Position numbers and translations under genes: made by a program. Shown piece by piece: positions 22,322 through 33,802 of a DNA stretch of 64,000 bases. The notes under the pieces are model-generated. The model saw nothing but the letters and a program-made list of their open reading frames with translations, did no database searches and was not told the origin of the DNA. The DNA comes from Cymodocea nodosa (Eukaryota; Streptophyta; Magnoliopsida; Alismatales; Cymodoceaceae). Each line of letters opens with the position of its first letter. The stretch's first letter is position 1. The stretch covers positions 24,813,501 to 24,877,500 of the forward strand of contig CM072336.1 in the NCBI GenBank assembly GCA_036874045.1, given 5' to 3'.

Positions 22322-25300
22322 CCATTTCCTCTACCAACAAGTGTTCTACATGGAGGATGAAGAATGGTGGTTCTCGTTCCACATTAGCTGAGGAGACAGA
22401 CCCCAGGGGAGCGTTGAACTTACTACCATGCAGTACCATTCTTTGAGTTGTGTCAATGGCAACCGGATGCACTAATAATCATCATTCCAGCCGGCTCTTG
22501 GCCGCCTTGGTTTCATATAATTACAGGTAATTCAGATGGTAATTCAGATGCTTCTTGGGTTGTAAATTCCTTTCATTTGTATGTGGAACATGAGGTATTA
22601 CCATTGCTTTTGAGATAGAGCCTTCTTTACAGAGGTTACATAGCAAACATCTGTTCTTCTTTTATTTTTTTCCCTTCTCTTGCGGTCGGTCAAAGGCCTT
22701 CAAATAGACCTTTCTTGATTTTCTTTCAAATTCGAGTCTTCAAAAATATTAACATCATCGTACATTATAAAGAAAAAACTCGATTGCGGATTTTGATTTT
22801 AGTAGAGATTTTACTGATTTTTTATAGAGGAAATATTTGCTTGGTGGTCAACCCCTCGCTTCTTCCCTTCACTTCCTCCTCTTCTCCTTCCTACTTAACA
22901 ATTCTTTCTTTTCCTTTTATTCTCAACAATTATTCGTAAATCCATTGTACATATAAAATAAAAAAATTTATAAGTGAAAGAATACACTAAAATAAAGTCT
23001 CTCATCATTGCAAAAGAAACAAAATCTGATTTTTTATGAGGTTGAATACGTTATGCATTGTCAATTGATTTTAATCTAATCTTTGACATTTTTTAATAAT
23101 TTTTTTAACCATTCTGGTATGACAATTCTTAATGAGTCGTCTCAATTCCGAAAACATGGATGGGCCATGTGAATTTTTCTGAAGTTCGTGCGTGAAGCAC
23201 ATGTTCCTTTGTGATTATGACTTTGCAAAACTTTGATGCCAAACTTTGTGGAATTTGTGCACACCGAGTTCGGTTACAATCCACCAATCGAATTAAATCA
23301 AACTTAAATGTCATAGCTTGGTATTGGAAAAGGACCCTCCCCAGATACGCTTATGCGGAATGGATCTTGCGAAGATTCCTAAGATATAAAATTTAATATG
23401 TTTATGTTGTCAATCATGAACAGAATCAAACAAACACGTACTTTAATTCATATGGTTTGAATTATATTCCGAAGAAGAAAAATCTTGCAAAATCATATTT
23501 CAATGTCGATTGCGAGATAATTAAAAATCATGAGATTTTTTGGGGTCACCGTACAAATGCTATTTGGATTTTTTTCGAATTTTATATCTACAGAGAATAC
23601 TACGCAAAATCGGTAAAATCAGACTTTTCTCGATTTTACGATTTTGAAAATTGAACTACGAGATAAGTTTCGAAATTTGTAGGATTCACCTTAAATCATG
23701 TTGCGTGGAGAGTATTTGGGAATGGCTTCGCCTAAAATCATGAATGCGCAAATCCCAAAATATTTGATTATGGAGGACTGATGACAATAATCATGTACTT
23801 AGGGTTAGGCTTAAATATTCTCGATTTACTTCTAATCATTATTCCATTAGAGTTAGCACCGGTATAGATGGTGACACCAGTCTTAACATTTAAACTACAA
23901 TCAGAAAGAGAACTAGCACTCGAATTAGATGAAGTATCACTTAATACACAAAGGTTGATTAGTGGAAGAAGTAATCTCAAAAAGGTATAGAAATTAAATT
24001 TTAAATGTTTGTGCATGTGATAGAATTGAATAAAATTAATTTTTATTTAATAAATATTTTAAAAAATAAATTAAAATAATTAAAAAGAGTCCTCTCTCTC
24101 CCTCTCTCTTTCTCACACACTTTCCCTCTCTCTCTCCCTCTCTCTCTCTCTCCCTCTCTCCCTCCCTCTCTCTTTCTCTCCCTCACTCTCTCTCTCTCTC
24201 TCTTTTTCTAACAATCTTACTATAGCCTCCCTCTCTTATAAGTCCAGCATATGAGCAAAAGACAAGAGAGAATATGACATGCATGATGAAATTTGATTTC
24301 CGACATTTTGAACTTGAAAAATAAATTTCGAGAGTTATTAAAGAGATGAAATTCACTTTTGGTTAAAAAGTAAATTTCAGAGATGCACAAATAGCCCTCT
24401 TGTACAATTTGATGAAATTTCTTTTTTCTTTCCATTTAATTTAGTATACACAAACCCCCCTCCCCCCTCCTCCTCCTCCTCAATGTTCAAATCATCAATA
24501 CTAACTTTGGTAGATGAAATTAGAAATAAGAAATCACCATCAATAGCATTAAAAGCATGTAAATGGTCAAGAAAGAGATTACTTTTACAAGAGATATCTA
24601 AAATAATATATTAAATTTAATTTTGAATTAATTTTCAATATGTGATTCATGAAAGAATGTTATGAATGTCTATATTAGCATTTTTCTCTTTTTCAAAATA
24701 TCTATGAAGCATATAGAGAGAGTGATTAGGAACCTCTGAGTCTTTGAATCCTTTACAAAACTTCATTGTTTTAATTACAAAACAACATAGATGATTACTT
24801 GTAAATTTAGAAACAAAGATCAATTTTTTGCAATATTTGGAACAACTAAAACAAACATCTTCTAAAGGAAAAAGCATGGATTCAATAATAAAGCACCTTC
24901 TACATGTTTGGTTGATAAAATTTTAATCCCCTCATTTGTTTTAATTATGTTTTAGTTCTTGTAATCTTAGAAATTCTTCCTTTTGCGTCGTTAGATGTTT
25001 TATCTTGTATGTCATTCACTTAGAGTTAATTAAAATATTTGCATCGTAGATCAACATAAGAAGTCATCAGGTGTCATCGTCAATGTTGTGAATTTCAAGA
25101 CGACAGCAAGACTAAGAATCTCTCGTGATCAAATATTTCATGAAACAATCGATTCATTTCCAAGCAAGATCTCTAGGATTTACAACTTGATTTCTCTACT
25201 GAAGGAGTTTCTTTTCCATTAAGCAAAAATCCACCACTCCATTACTCTCAACAAGAGGATGCATTTAAAGGACTTAATTTGTGCACTCAAAATTTTAAAA

Positions 25301-26016
25301 AACATGATTCAAAAAGTCAAAAGAGAATTTGAAGGAATTAGAAAGTATTGGAAAATAGTTTATTGTCGACTTTTTTTTTTTTTTGTTGTCTTGGTCTATT
25401 TAGAAATTTAAAGAAATTGAAATAACAGTGTTTCTGTATATTTAGGAATTTAGAGGAAAGTAAACAATTTTACACTAATTATCAATTTTAAAATTAAATA
25501 AATAAAAACCATTAATTAATTGAATATTAATATTTGAATGATATTTAATTAATATTTAATAGAATATTAATATAGCATTACAAATGTGGAAATTATTATA
25601 TTATTTATGCATTTACTATAATTTTACTACATGTAAATATTGCATTAAATTAGATTTTAATATAACATCTCTTTTATATTACTGTGTTAATGAAAATATC
25701 ATATTATATTTTAAGCTTCAAGAGAAGATCATTGCATGTTCAACAACACATTTGTTGTGCATTGTGAGAGACAAAACATGGTGGCGTACAGGAGGCTGAT
25801 GGCGTTTGAAACGTCCCCAGATAAAACTTCGTCTGCGACCAAACATCGGAAATTTTGCTGTGGAATCATGAGTATAAGATTTCACTTTTGCTGCTGCATA
25901 TTTACAACTCTGATAGCCAAGAGATCTGCCCGAACCATCAATGGTAAGAAGAAATCTGAAAGAAGAAGTACGCTTCCAGATTTTCATGTTCACAAGTCCT
26001 TGAATTCATGCTACCA
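22322..26016. other. Intergenic region between convergent GT31 and LPAAT genes
   Basis: The first few hundred bases are probably GT31 3' UTR, and roughly 25720-26016 is probably LPAAT 3' UTR read on the minus strand. Between them is AT-rich sequence without a recognisable gene, apart from a 117-bp pyrimidine tract at 24090-24206. Confidence 0.5.
24090..24206. repeat. CT-rich low-complexity tract
   Basis: Nearly pure pyrimidine, made of CTCTCTCC units with occasional TTTC and one ACACAC interruption. Confidence 0.9.
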
Positions 26017-28785
26017 TCACCAGCTCACTTCAAGCGGTAGAGGCTGTTGGCTTTTAGGAAGATTACTGGCATACAAACCATGCATCATCTCCACATATCC
26101 ATTGATCTTTTCTGCCACCCAATCTGTGGTTTCTATTGGAGGGAGATACTTTACTGTGATAGGAGTTGGTCGGACTCGCAGACCACCCTTCCTCCATGCT
26201 CGATGTGTTCCGGTGAGGATGATCGGAACTATTGGTAAACCTGACTGTAGAGCGATGTGGACAAACCCCTGTTGCATAAAAGGAAAAAAAAAAAAAAAAA
26301 AAAAAAATTCAAACAAGAAGTGAAGGAACACATTTTTATCAAGTGAATGAATCGGCAATTTTCTTGAAATGGTATTTTATCAATGTATTCATGTATGTTT
26401 GGTCTTTGTAATCTAGTTAAATGTTTGGTTGGATACTTAAATGATCAGTCTCATTTCACTCACATTGTTTCTCCTTCTTCTGGGAGGAAAGTCAAAATTT
26501 GTTGCTTCTTGGATTCTTTTTTCTTTCAAAATTTATGAATTGGTTTTCTATAATATATTTGAACCACATTCAGTGTTGCCAGTCTTTTCCACCAATGCAA
26601 GATAAGGAATGGCATGCTTTGGACCTTGTTCTGAAAGGTTGCAAAGCCTCCTTACCTTCTTGAAAGGAAGTAGCCTCCCTGTTTTAGACCTGGTTCCTTC
26701 TGGGAAAATGATCAATGACAGGTTGTGCTTGACAACTGCTCTTGCTGCCTGACTTGTGGTACCAAAGAACGAGTCAGAATTCTGCACTGTAATTGATTTT
26801 GACAGAGTGGTAAAGGTTGGATGGTGATTGTAACACCTGTTTGATTGATTCAATGGCAGCAGTTGGATTGGAGCGATCAATGCGAAGATGATTTGCAAGC
26901 ACATAAAGTTGCCCAACCAGAGGATACCATATGATCTGACCAAGCACATTTTTGTTAGCTCCTGAATTCTATCTAGCAGGAATACCTCCAGTGCAGATTT
27001 TCATTTAGTCTTGAAGCATGATCAAATTTCAACTGAAATTCTAAAGATGTAATGTGTTCAGACCCAAGTTCCGAGCGTCGCATTATTCACATTACAGCAT
27101 TTTTGGATAATGTGAGCTATCTGAAAGTGAAGATCTAAATATCACATAGAAAATGGAGCATGAAAGCTCACCCACCTCTTTCTTGGCAATGCCAACTGTT
27201 CCAGTTGGGGTCAGCCACATGATAAGGAAAATGTCCAGCGGAGAAGCATGATTACATATGTATATTGCCCTTGTATTAGAGAACTCAGCACCATCTATCT
27301 TAATGGGATTACCTAAAATCCACATCTGCAAAAATGAAAACAATCATATTTCTAACAATACATTCACAAACAAAGAAAGAAACAATTCATGTTCAAACAC
27401 CTTTTCATCAATTGAAGTAAAGGTCACTTCATCCACATATCAAACAGTTTCACACCATCATCCGAAGACCATCTTTCTGAGTTTCACATGTGTTGCTGTA
27501 GCATCGTACAGTAAAATGAAGTTGCAGTTTTTTTTTTTTTCCCCAACTGAATTTTTTTCAAAAAAATTAGAATTCCAAAAAATCCAAAAGTTACTCAATC
27601 TTTGAACAGTACCTGGCATGGTTGTAATTGTAATTTCAACAACAACAATCAGAATCATAATCCTATAAATTCTTTTCTTCTATGTATTTCTATCTATGGT
27701 CAAATTTTTTATTCAATTACATAAATTTAAATTTTTTCTTAAAATTCTTAAACAAGTAATTTTAAGTTTATCTCTACTTATTTTAATTTTTTTTCTACAC
27801 TAATTGTTTCTCCTTTTCTAACTGGTACATACTTTGACCTCCTAAGGATGTGACCTAATTCTTACTTCATTCTTAAGAAAATTATTTTTTAGCTTATTCC
27901 TTCTAGTATGTCACATATCCATCTAGATATATGTATGTCGACAATACTAACTTTCTACATTTGGACATGTTTCATAACCCAACATTCTGAGCTGGTTAAA
28001 TAACAATTTTATAAAATTTTTCTTTTAATTTTAAAGGTATACCTCCATCACACAACATTTTAGAAACATTTCTTCTCCATCCTACTTTAATTTTATGAAT
28101 TTTTAACTTTAAGAGTATATATCCTCCTATCACGCAATACTATAGAAATACCATCTTATTCAATAGATTAACATCATACATGATCCAAACTACAACAGTC
28201 AATTACGCTTGAATTAAGGGAATGTTGACTGGGTAAGAATTATTTGGTTCAACCTATTAAAATATGCTAATATTTTGCAAAAAAGTGATTTTTCTTGCAT
28301 CTTTTACCAAATCAACCAATTGAAATAACTTGATTGGTCGGTGTAATTAGAATTCGAATCTTGATGGATACAAAAATTACTACCATCACAAAAACAAATA
28401 TTTCGAGGAATCCTATTTATTTTTATAATTGAATTTAAATAATAGTTTTTAAAAAAACCTCCTTTCAAGCAGGAAAAGAACGGGTTTGAATAGATATATG
28501 AATCGATTCATGTGTAAAAGACCCAACAGTAACTAGTGAGCCTTGTGAGTACCATACCATCAGGCGGCCGGTGACATGACCATAGATATTGCCCTGCCGG
28601 ACGCGGGCGTAGGGCCAGGGGAAGAGCAGGAGCATGAGCACCGCCCAAGCGAAGGTGGTGATCGTCAAGGCCAAGAAGCAGGCCACAACCCTCACCACCG
28701 ACACCACCACGTCGCTCCAAGCGTCGCCGCCGCCGTCTTCCGACGACCCATGCTCCGAAGCCTCCTTATGTTGCTGCTTCCCTTG

Positions 28786-28817
<32 letters not shown>

Positions 28818-28920
28818 GGTGGTGGTGGTGGTGGTGTTTCATCCTCGGCGACGACACGAACCGGTCGCCCAAGGAGCCGCCCCCTGGCCACAGGTTCCCA
28901 ACAAGCAAGCCCATGCCCAT
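26017..28920 (-). CDS. Class-B 1-acyl-sn-glycerol-3-phosphate acyltransferase (LPAAT)
   Basis: Complete minus-strand gene with exons 28920-28558, 27325-27176, 26935-26837, 26748-26656 and 26268-26017 (957 nt, 318 residues), all GT-AG and in phase. Order: MGMGLL start; His11 (29-39) then Gln7 (40-46); acidic linker; membrane segment at about 71-99; FPWPYARVRQGN; then the PlsC domain with catalytic NHASPLD (N146-D152, i.e. NHx4D), the FPEGTRSKTGRL motif (EGTR at 221-224) and IVPIILTGTHRAWRKGGLRV. It acylates lysophosphatidic acid to phosphatidic acid at the ER in phospholipid and triacylglycerol assembly. Segments such as ARVRQGN, GHVTGR and IKIDGAEFSNTRAIYICNHAS follow the coconut class-B enzyme (308 residues) closely. 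The family is linked to unusual acyl chains in seed oil, but substrate choice here is unknown. An in-frame GTG lies further upstream but is not a plant start; the first ATG, with G at -3 and +4, is at 28920. Confidence 0.95.
27690..28170 (-). mobile_element. RTE-type LINE fragment in LPAAT intron 1
   Basis: Read on the minus strand, it gives broken pieces of the C-terminal reverse-transcriptase ORF of plant RTE elements: a GWRRNVSKMLCD segment near 28050, and GHILRRSKYVPVRKGE near 27840. Multiple frame breaks are present. It lies on the same strand as the host gene. Ends are not defined. Confidence 0.65.
28784..28837 (-). repeat. (CAC)n(CAA)n coding trinucleotide repeat
   Basis: Plus-strand (GTT)n followed directly by (GGT/GTG)n; on the coding strand it is eleven His codons followed by seven Gln codons near the LPAAT N-terminus. 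The two tracts differ only in the third base of each unit. Confidence 0.95.
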
Positions 28921-29102
28921 TGCCACCGGCAGCACAAGGAGATCGTCTAAGAAGAAGATAATGATGATGGTGTCAAAGGAGCAAATACCATTCACATGTG
29001 TGGTGATGGAGAATAATTATGGAATGGCGTGGAATCCAGTTAGGTATCAGCGAGCAGTGATTTGGAAGAATTGGACAGTGGTGTGGTGGGACACCGATCA
29101 CG

Positions 29103-29348
29103 ATGGAGTCACCGGTCGCCGCTCTCCTTGGGGTCTTCCTTCTCTTTGGCGTCACATCGCTTGTTCAGGCTTGTCTTATCCCTCGGGCCAATCGGCGTTG
29201 GCGTGAGTTGCGATTGTTCCGCCGTCACGTATTTCTTGCGTTTAATTACTTCGTCGTGTATCCGTTGATTTCGAATATATTGAAAATAATTCTTCTTGGT
29301 CGATGGTTTTCTCTACCGTCACACGCCAGCGTTGTTTTTCACTTGTAG
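29103..29348 (+). other. ORF with a signal-peptide-like start, probably not a gene
   Basis: 81 codons beginning MESPVAALLGVFLLFG, which looks like a secretory signal peptide ending at about VQA. The remainder runs into sequence duplicated at 29.64-29.88 kb, where the frame is not kept. It also lies in the probable LPAAT promoter/leader. Listed because of the N-terminus only; no function is claimed. Confidence 0.2.
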
Positions 29349-30240
29349 GTTTTTTTATTATAAAAAAACTAATATAAATTTTTAGCAATATGTATGTAAA
29401 AAATTTATTTTTGTGAAGAGGATGTTGTTCAAGATATAATATTACTCTACTTATGCTCGTACTCTTTGCTCTCTTTTTTACTCGCACTTTTAACTTTATT
29501 CTTTACTTACACTCTCACTCTCTCTTTTTTGTTTAATCATGTGACTCAGAATAGGATCAACGATTATATTCTTTATGCTCTCCTTTCAATTTAATTACGT
29601 AATTCATGGTGATCAATGACTGTGCTCTTCCTCGGCATTATACCGCATGTTTAGACCTGTCTTATCCATTTGGCCAATTGGTGTAGGCGTGAGCTTCTAC
29701 GGCACTACCGTCACATGTTTCCTGCGTTTTATTACTACATTGTGTTATGCGTTGGTACGGAGGAATCTCGCCTTGCGTCACGAATTAGATGGCAGGCACA
29801 ATTTTTACTAGTTTTTTGCGTAACTTTTCCGTCGATGGTCTTCTCTACCATTTAACACGCTAACGTTGTTTTTCACTCGTAAACTTTTTTTTAAAAAATA
29901 CTGTAATATAAAATTTAAATGATCTATACCTAATTATTAATTGTTAGTAATTGTATATAAATAAAAAAAATTTGTGAGAACAATGTTGTCGTAGATGAAT
30001 CGAGTGTTTTTTGTTATGGCTACTTTGCTTGTGCTTGCACTCTTTGTTTTCGCTTGTGCTTGCACTCTTTACTTTTACTCATATTCGTACTCTTAACTCT
30101 TTGTTCTTCACTTATACTCTTACTTTTTATTTTCTGCTTAATTGTGTGATTCATAATAGAACGATTATACTCCTTATTTGTGCTCTCTTTCTGTTTGATT
30201 ATGTGATTCACAGTAACATCTATTTGACTAAATGACTTAT
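29150..30240. repeat. Two diverged tandem copies of an approx. 0.5-kb non-coding unit
   Basis: Shared order in both copies: RCCTGTCTTATCC, GGCCAAT, GGCGTGAG, CCGTCAC.T.TTTC.TGCGTTT, TCGATGG.TTTCTCTACC, CGTTGTTTTTCACT.GTA, an A/T-rich stretch, TTTGTGA.GA..ATGTTGT, then CT-rich TACTCTT blocks and TTGTTTAATCATGTGA-like motifs. Copy 1 starts near 29160 and copy 2 near 29645. Copy 2 has about 50 extra bases in the middle. It may derive from LTRs or a satellite-like element; no proteins are visible. Confidence 0.65.
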
Positions 30241-31514
30241 GGTAAGATCGATGATTATACTCTTGATTCTCGCTCTTCACTCCTTACTTAGCAATATGAT
30301 TTACAACGGGATCGATGGCTTAAATCCCTACTCCCCCTGCTCAACTATGTGATTTACAATGACATGAATTGTTTAGATGGGCATTCACGAAAATAAATGT
30401 AGTGAATATCAATAATAACATTTTTACTTGTTTTTTAAAAGATAATATATTATCGTAACATTGGGATAAAGATGGATAAATCTACGTTAATCACGATCAT
30501 GGGGTTTTAATCACTTATTTATTTGTGAATATTTGCAGTATATTCAAGTATTGATCTGGATGACTATTGATCTCAAAGTGGCTACTGCATCTTTCTTGAC
30601 CATCCATCATCTCCTGCAACACACAAAAACAGAGCCATTATCTCACGCAAGTACGTAGCCTGAATATTGGGAGCTTAGTCCCATATTCATTCTAAAACCA
30701 AGTGTTAGAGAGCAAATACAAGCCAAATTATTAGGTGTTTGATACACTGTTCCGGTGATTAGGTAGCTCCACCATGTTAAAAGAAATCCAGGTAAGAAGT
30801 CTAACTTTTGACGACTACATGAAATGAAATCATCATGCAAATACGTCAAATATCACACAAACCACAACCAGGTAGAAGTCCATGTACTACCATCTGTTCT
30901 GGTGATCACATGACTTTTAATATGCTTCTGATGCCTTTTTAAGTTACACGTCCAACGAGAAAGTTGATTGGTTCATGATGAATCCCCTTCCTTCATATTG
31001 AAAGGAACTCCACACACTGCACGTAAACAAGCCTCAATGCAAGTTTCAACCTAATGATTTTCTATGGAATCCGTATCTTCCTCATTTAACTGGAGTATAC
31101 CAGAAAATTAATGTGAAAAAATGAATACTAAAATTGTTGCAACAGCCTAAATGTCGAAAGACAAATACTTATCTTCGAACTAAACAAGCAAATGACATTC
31201 CATTATTGTTTGTAACTCCAGCTGAATTCTAGTACCAAATTTCTTTACATGGAACAGAACACACGAAAATGACTGGTTATGACGAAATTTAATCAATATG
31301 ATAGTCAATGTACATAAGAAAATCCTTCAGCACCATTGCATAGAGTGGCTTCTGATGCAGATATTGTTTGATGCTTGATATAAGAAAGACACTGCAAAAT
31401 ACCCCACTTAAGAATTATCATCTTTCGATAGAAGCAGATAGGCCTTGTAGACATGGAGCATGGATGATTGAAAGAAGGCAAGCGTCAGGAGAAATCCAAC
31501 AAGAAGCATAGTTT
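30241..31514. other. Intergenic region and probable KXD1 3' UTR
   Basis: AT-rich, with no recognisable gene. The part just below 31514 is probably KXD1 3' UTR on the minus strand. Confidence 0.45.
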
Positions 31515-33802
31515 TTAATCATCATGGAATTCAACTGGCTTTTCAAGGTCAGGTCTTTGATCCATCATCTTTGCCGTTGAAGCATCTGGAAGTGCATCAG
31601 GATAGGTTGCTGAGAGCTTTTCCTTCATGCTCCTAAAGTGTAAATAAGTAGAATATGTTATATGACGATTCTGGCCTGGTTCATCTACTCTAGGCTAGAA
31701 AGAGAGCATCGGCTCCAATGTCACAAGAGCAATAAAATCCTTGGACAGAAGTTAAAAAATAAATCTTCCAATTTTTACAAGTAATAGCTTCACTTGTTAA
31801 AGTCCTAGCAACTAATCGGACCATCCTTACGTGGACAGCCCATCAGACCAACTCCTCTCACAAATACAAAGTGGCCTGACTCGATGGGCCGCCTTTATGC
31901 CAACTAACCACCAATCAGTCATACAAATGATGAACTGTCATCCACGTATTGCCATAGTAGAGTTACATGGTTGAGTGGGATTCATTATTCCCCAATTACC
32001 TTCACTTATTGTCATTAACTATAAATATTACAGTAAATGTGATGTTGCAGTATACTTTTCCCAACCCTAAACATTATTTACTTCCATTCATTATACTTGC
32101 TTGGCTTAAGTATTGAAGAGGACCCGATCAATCCTCATCCAATCAATCTAGTCTACTATTTTGCAAGTCAAGGTCCTCAATTAGTTCAAGTGCATATAAC
32201 CAGCCGGACACAGATCAATGACTGGAACTGTTTCAAATAAGTGATGCGGCAAAATATGTAGTCTCTCATGAAAAGGTCATGTAAACTTCATTATGACGAC
32301 ATTTACGCCTACTTTCATATAAGTATCATCCCTGAAGAGAGAGGAGGGGATATCTCAATTTCAACAGATTTATTGCAAAGCATTAGAAAGCTTTACATCA
32401 AAACTGTAGCTCTAGTGACAATAAATGGAAATGAAGAAATCCCAATATGGAGAATCCAAATGTCAACTTACATAGGGTAAACAGGCCAAAAAGAAATAAT
32501 TTAACCGTTCTATTTTGTATATTGTAACATAATGATTGTGCCAAGGATATCATTGACAATTTGCAACCATGACAGTTTTGCCACAATATGGTTTAATGGA
32601 TTAAGGATATTGCGTGGGCTGCCTGATTTGCCATTTCTCTATACCATAAATCCATACTTTTCTAGGAACCATATTTTCCCTTATTTGTCCTTACAATTAT
32701 AAACATTAGCATCAAGTCATTGGCCTCTTGGAGGACTAAGCATGAAACTCAATTAATAATCAAACAAACATTAGCATCTAGAAGCTGAAATCCCAAATAT
32801 ATGATTTAGGTTCTAATTGGGAGTGTTTCTCCTACACACGGCTTTTAACTTCAAAGCCAAAATCCAGCTACTGCTAGAAGCCAACCTAGTTGTTTTTGCC
32901 TGCCCTAGAGTTTAGTTGCTTTTCCCAGAAACAGCAGCTTGTACCCTGTTTGGGATACTTGAACACAATTATACTTTTTGAGAGTAGCTACTGTCCAAGA
33001 GACACATTAAAAGCACTCCCAAAGATTCTCTTCTAGTTTGATTTCAAGAGAACACCAGATAAGAGAAAAGGTGCAAATTAAGTTCAAGTTCTATACTCTT
33101 ACCTCAGCTTCAGAAATATGTAATCTAGATCTGACTTCATGGACTTCAAAAGGTGGGTATTTCTCGAGAACTCACCCACAATCTCTCCATAGCATCGCTC
33201 TGAATATTCATTAAAATGCGACAAGACCGCGTTACTATCTTGTAGCCTCCCCAAGCTGCCAGAAAACAGAACGAACGAGGATAACACTTCGGGTTGATAA
33301 ACGGAAAAGCATTGAGTAATCAGTTTCAGAAAATTGACCAATGTGCCCTGATTCCTAAAAATAACTAATCTAATTACGTTATGAGGCATGGATTGCGCAT
33401 GCAAATCAAAAGGAAATGCAAGAAACTGGCTAGCGATCAATCAGCTCAACGTAATCTCAAAATCTTAATGCGATAATATCATATAATCAATAATCGAATG
33501 AAAAATGCAAGCAACAGCACGGATTTTTCTGATACTGCAATAGCACCAATTTTTCATCCAAACGGATTTGAGCAGAATGATGTGAATGAGACGTAGGACG
33601 AGTATTAAGTTTAAATGACCGATTGGAGTTCATTAAGCGGGGGAAGGATGCTTGACATGAGATGTTGCAGTTGGTGGAGGGATCGAAGGTGTTGGGCGTC
33701 GATTAGGGATCTGAACTGGTGGGAGGCCTCTTCGGATGCAGACTTCATGGAAACCGCCGTCGCCGTCGCCGTCGCCTCTTCGCGTTCTCGCGCGTGTTCC
33801 AT
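31515..33802 (-). CDS. KXD1: KxDL motif-containing protein (KXD1, BLOC-1-related)
   Basis: Complete minus-strand gene of three exons, 33802-33657, 33255-33103 and 31632-31515 (417 nt, 138 residues), GT-AG and in phase. An Ala/Thr-rich N-terminus (EEATATATAVS) from a GCC/GTC repeat precedes the conserved helical domain: EEASHQFRSLIDAQ, LHQLQHLILGRLQDSN, AVLSHFNEYSE, then the namesake KSDL at 89-92 (MKSDLDYIFLKLR), and SATYPDALPD. It ends PDLEKPVEFHDD. KXD1 is a subunit of BLOC-1/BORC-type complexes that position lysosome-related organelles and endosomes; the plant role is poorly known. The donor choice is fixed by family sequence: splicing after CTCAT gives HLILGRLQ. The start is the only ATG in the GC-rich leader in frame; an upstream in-frame ATG at 33916 lies in AT-rich DNA and is unlikely. 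Intron 2 is about 1.5 kb. Confidence 0.93.

Noticed and set aside
25736-26323. 195-codon plus-strand ORF
   Set aside because: Covers LPAAT exon 5 and 3' UTR in antisense; it ends in a poly-Lys translation of the intron's pyrimidine tract and has no family features.
28921-28995. N-terminal extension of LPAAT from 28995
   Set aside because: The codon there is GTG, not ATG; the first in-frame ATG with good context is at 28920.
28634-29206. 190-codon plus-strand ORF with Cys and Trp runs
   Set aside because: Antisense shadow of LPAAT exon 1; the Trp run is only the complement of the His-coding repeat.
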